Shown here: piece after piece, positions 7,116 to 8,340 of the stretch | Numbering within the stretch: position 1 is the first letter of the stretch | Layout: every line of letters begins with the position of its first letter | Assembly (NCBI GenBank): GCA_023384315.1 | Contig: JAHDWY010000122.1 | Coordinates: 1-8,340 of the forward strand | Direction of reading: 5' to 3' | DNA from: Candidatus Hydrogenedentota bacterium | Lineage (GTDB): Bacteria; Hydrogenedentota; Hydrogenedentia; Hydrogenedentales; SLHB01 | DNA: 8,340 nt | The notes under the pieces: model-generated | The model's database searches: none | What the model was told of the DNA's origin: nothing | The model's input: only the letters and a program-made list of their open reading frames with translations | Program-made: the position numbers and the translations under genes

Positions 7116-7274
7116 ACATCCCCCTTCATCCCCCTTCAAAGGGGGGACTCGTGCACAAAACTTCGGGGTGTGTTGCAGGCCCACCGGAGCCAGCGCAGGG
7201 GCCGACCAGAGCAAGTTTACCGATAGAAGCGGACGAGCCTTCTTCCCCCTTTGAAGGGGGATCAAGGGGGATGT
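7116..7274. repeat. MITE-like inverted-repeat element, copy B
   Basis: A 157-bp unit (core 7117-7273). The left end CATCCCCCTTCATCCCCC matches the reverse complement of the right end over about 29 bases with one clear mismatch, so the terminal inverted repeats are better kept than in copy A. It shares the internal word GTGTTGCAGGCCC (7170-7182) with copy A, while the rest of the interior has diverged. It has no coding capacity. It lies between two genes of the same direction, and its right edge ends 15 bases before the -10 box of the deacetylase gene. Confidence 0.85.
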
Positions 7275-7288
7275 TCCGCTTGCTTCGG

Positions 7289-7294
7289 TATAAT
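7289..7294 (+). promoter_or_regulatory. Consensus -10 box of the deacetylase gene
   Basis: A perfect TATAAT ends 53 bases before the ATG at 7348. The position where a -35 would sit (about 7266-7271) falls on the last bases of MITE-like copy B (GGGGGA), which is not a -35 match. The promoter thus relies on its -10 or on sequence supplied by the repeat. Confidence 0.55.
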
Positions 7295-7347
7295 GCGAGT
7301 TCGTAGCAGCAACCGCCTCAATCAAACTGGCGGATAGGAGAAGACGA

Positions 7348-8196
7348 ATGAAGTTTACGTTGGAAGGCGCACAGGTTTTTGTGCCGGATCATTTGCCGGT
7401 TGAGGAGGCCCTCGGCCGGACCACCCATATCGCCATCGGCGCGCACCAGGACGATCTCGAGATCATGGCGTACGACGGCATCATCAAGTGCTTTCAGCAG
7501 GACGACAAGTGGTATTGCGGCGTGGTGGTGACGGACGGTAGCGGCTCGCCGCGCGACGACGTCTACAAGGATTACACCGACGACGAGATGCGGGTCGTGC
7601 GCGTGAAGGAGCAGTTCAAGGCGGCGGTGGTCGGCGAGTACTCGGCGCAAGTCATGCTCGATTACCCGAGCAAGGCAGTCAAGGACGGCTCCGACAAGCG
7701 GCCGGTCGACGATATCGTGAAGATCCTGCGCGCGACGCGGCCGGAGGTGGTGTACACGCATAACCTCACCGACAAGCACGACACGCATATCGGCGTGACC
7801 TTGAAAGTCATCGAAGCGATCCGGAGTCTGCCGGCCCCGGAACGTCCGCAGGCCTTGTATGGTTGCGAAGTGTGGCGCGATCTGGACTGGATGGTGGACA
7901 CGGACAAGGTGGCTTTCGATTGTTCGGCCCACGAGAACTTGCAGGCGGCGCTGTTGGGTGTCTTCGACTCGCAAATCGCGGGCGGCAAGCGGTACGACCT
8001 CGCGACCCTGGGTCGCCGCCGCGCCCATGCCACGTACCACGCGTCTCATGCCACGGACGTGACCACGGGGATTAGCTTCGCCATGGACCTCACGCCCCTC
8101 ATCGACGATGCGGAACGGGACGTGGCGGACTTCGCGCAGGAGTTGATTCGCCGCTTCGCGAGCGATGTGGCGGTACGCATCGGGAAGCTTCGGTAG
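7348..8196 (+). CDS. PIG-L/LmbE family deacetylase
   Basis: 282 residues. The family are zinc-dependent hydrolases that remove N-acetyl groups from amino sugars such as GlcNAc conjugates. The signature near the N-terminus is AHQDDLE (32-38), a variant of the usual AHPDDE. By family comparison His33 and Asp36 are zinc ligands and Asp35 the general base. VVTDGSGSP (60-68) is the expected next strand and loop. THNLTDKHDTHIGV (137-150) supplies the third zinc histidine (His147, or His144). No signal peptide is present, so it should be cytoplasmic. The ATG at 7348 has AGGAG (7336-7340) at good spacing. It follows the ROK-like gene but is separated by 290 bases with a repeat and its own promoter, so it is probably not in one operon. 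The substrate cannot be told: sugar conjugate, mycothiol-like thiol precursor or another N-acyl compound are all possible. Confidence 0.9.
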   Translation: MKFTLEGAQVFVPDHLPVEEALGRTTHIAIGAHQDDLEIMAYDGIIKCFQQDDKWYCGVVVTDGSGSPRDDVYKDYTDDEMRVVRVKEQFKAAVVGEYSAQVMLDYPSKAVKDGSDKRPVDDIVKILRATRPEVVYTHNLTDKHDTHIGVTLKVIEAIRSLPAPERPQALYGCEVWRDLDWMVDTDKVAFDCSAHENLQAALLGVFDSQIAGGKRYDLATLGRRRAHATYHASHATDVTTGISFAMDLTPLIDDAERDVADFAQELIRRFASDVAVRIGKLR

Positions 8197-8247
8197 ATCG
8201 GCCGCCGCAGAGACTGAAGCTGCGTCGTTCCGGATTTCCGTTGTGGT

Positions 8248-8264
8248 GCAGGCTTCCAGCCTGC
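8248..8264. repeat. Perfect hairpin, GCAGGCT-TCC-AGCCTGC
   Basis: A 7-bp perfect stem with a TCC loop, 51 bases after the deacetylase stop. This GCAGGCTTCCAGCCTGC word is of a type I know to be interspersed in planctomycete-like genomes. No U-run follows, so it is listed as a palindromic repeat; a role in mRNA 3'-end protection is possible. Confidence 0.6.
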
Positions 8265-8288
8265 TTGCGGGGGGAGGGTTGAAGCCAG

Positions 8289-8319
8289 CCCACAAACACA
8301 TGTGGTTAGCTTTTGTGGG
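8289..8319. repeat. Inverted repeat CCCACAAA / TTTGTGGG
   Basis: Two perfect 8-bp arms (8289-8296 and 8312-8319) enclose 15 bases whose first part, CACATGTG, is itself a palindrome. It lies close after the hairpin at 8248-8264, so the two together form a compact folded 3' region. Seen from the - strand the stem is followed by GGCTGGCTTC, with no U-run. It may be part of a longer repeat cut by the window edge. Confidence 0.45.
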
Positions 8320-8340
8320 TGGTTTGTTGAGGTGAATAGA

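Noticed and set aside
7318..8301. 327-codon open frame antisense to the deacetylase gene
   Set aside because: It is the His/Arg/Val-rich mirror of a gene with intact catalytic motifs, typical of GC-rich shadow frames. The same applies to the 390-codon frame antisense to the ROK-like gene (6153-7325).

Overview
The window is GC-rich bacterial chromosomal DNA with well-spaced genes on both strands, proline- and acid-rich lipoprotein leaders, and interspersed hairpin repeats. The gene set (a divergent Nramp-type carrier, a long ROK-like sugar-kinase-fold protein, a LmbE/PIG-L deacetylase) and the CCCCCTT-type mobile repeats suggest an environmental bacterium of the Planctomycetota / Hydrogenedentota kind. 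This placement is inference from gene style; there is no rRNA or marker phylogeny in the window.

Layout. Bases 3-77 hold the last 24 codons of a + strand gene of unknown identity. Bases 118-276 are a 155-bp MITE-like element with imperfect terminal inverted repeats (copy A). An Nramp-superfamily membrane carrier follows on the - strand (1688 to 324). A short divergent intergenic region (1689-1849) separates it from a + strand secreted lipoprotein of an uncharacterised family (1850-2875). A gap of about 400 bases (2876-3273) holds a hairpin repeat and a promoter but no convincing gene. Next is a two-gene unit: uppP (undecaprenyl-diphosphate phosphatase, 3274-4083), overlapped by 14 bases by a polytopic GT-C-like membrane protein (4070-5566). 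A ROK-like protein (5658-7055) follows, then a second copy of the MITE-like element (copy B, 7116-7274), then a PIG-L/LmbE-type deacetylase (7348-8196). The window ends in hairpin repeats (8248-8319).

How the genes fit together. uppP and the overlapping membrane protein are probably translationally coupled. They plausibly act on the same lipid carrier: one regenerates undecaprenyl phosphate, and the other may use a polyprenyl-linked sugar as donor. The ROK-like protein and the deacetylase both suggest (amino-)sugar metabolism but have separate promoters, and their substrates cannot be read from the sequence. Four + strand genes share one promoter style: an extended or consensus -10 box ending 45-53 bases before the start codon, with no good -35 box.

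I see no CRISPR array, phage, toxin-antitoxin or defence system and no RNA gene. The less ordinary content is the repeat pair, the Nramp-like carrier lacking the usual metal-ligand motifs, and two conserved but functionally unassigned protein families.
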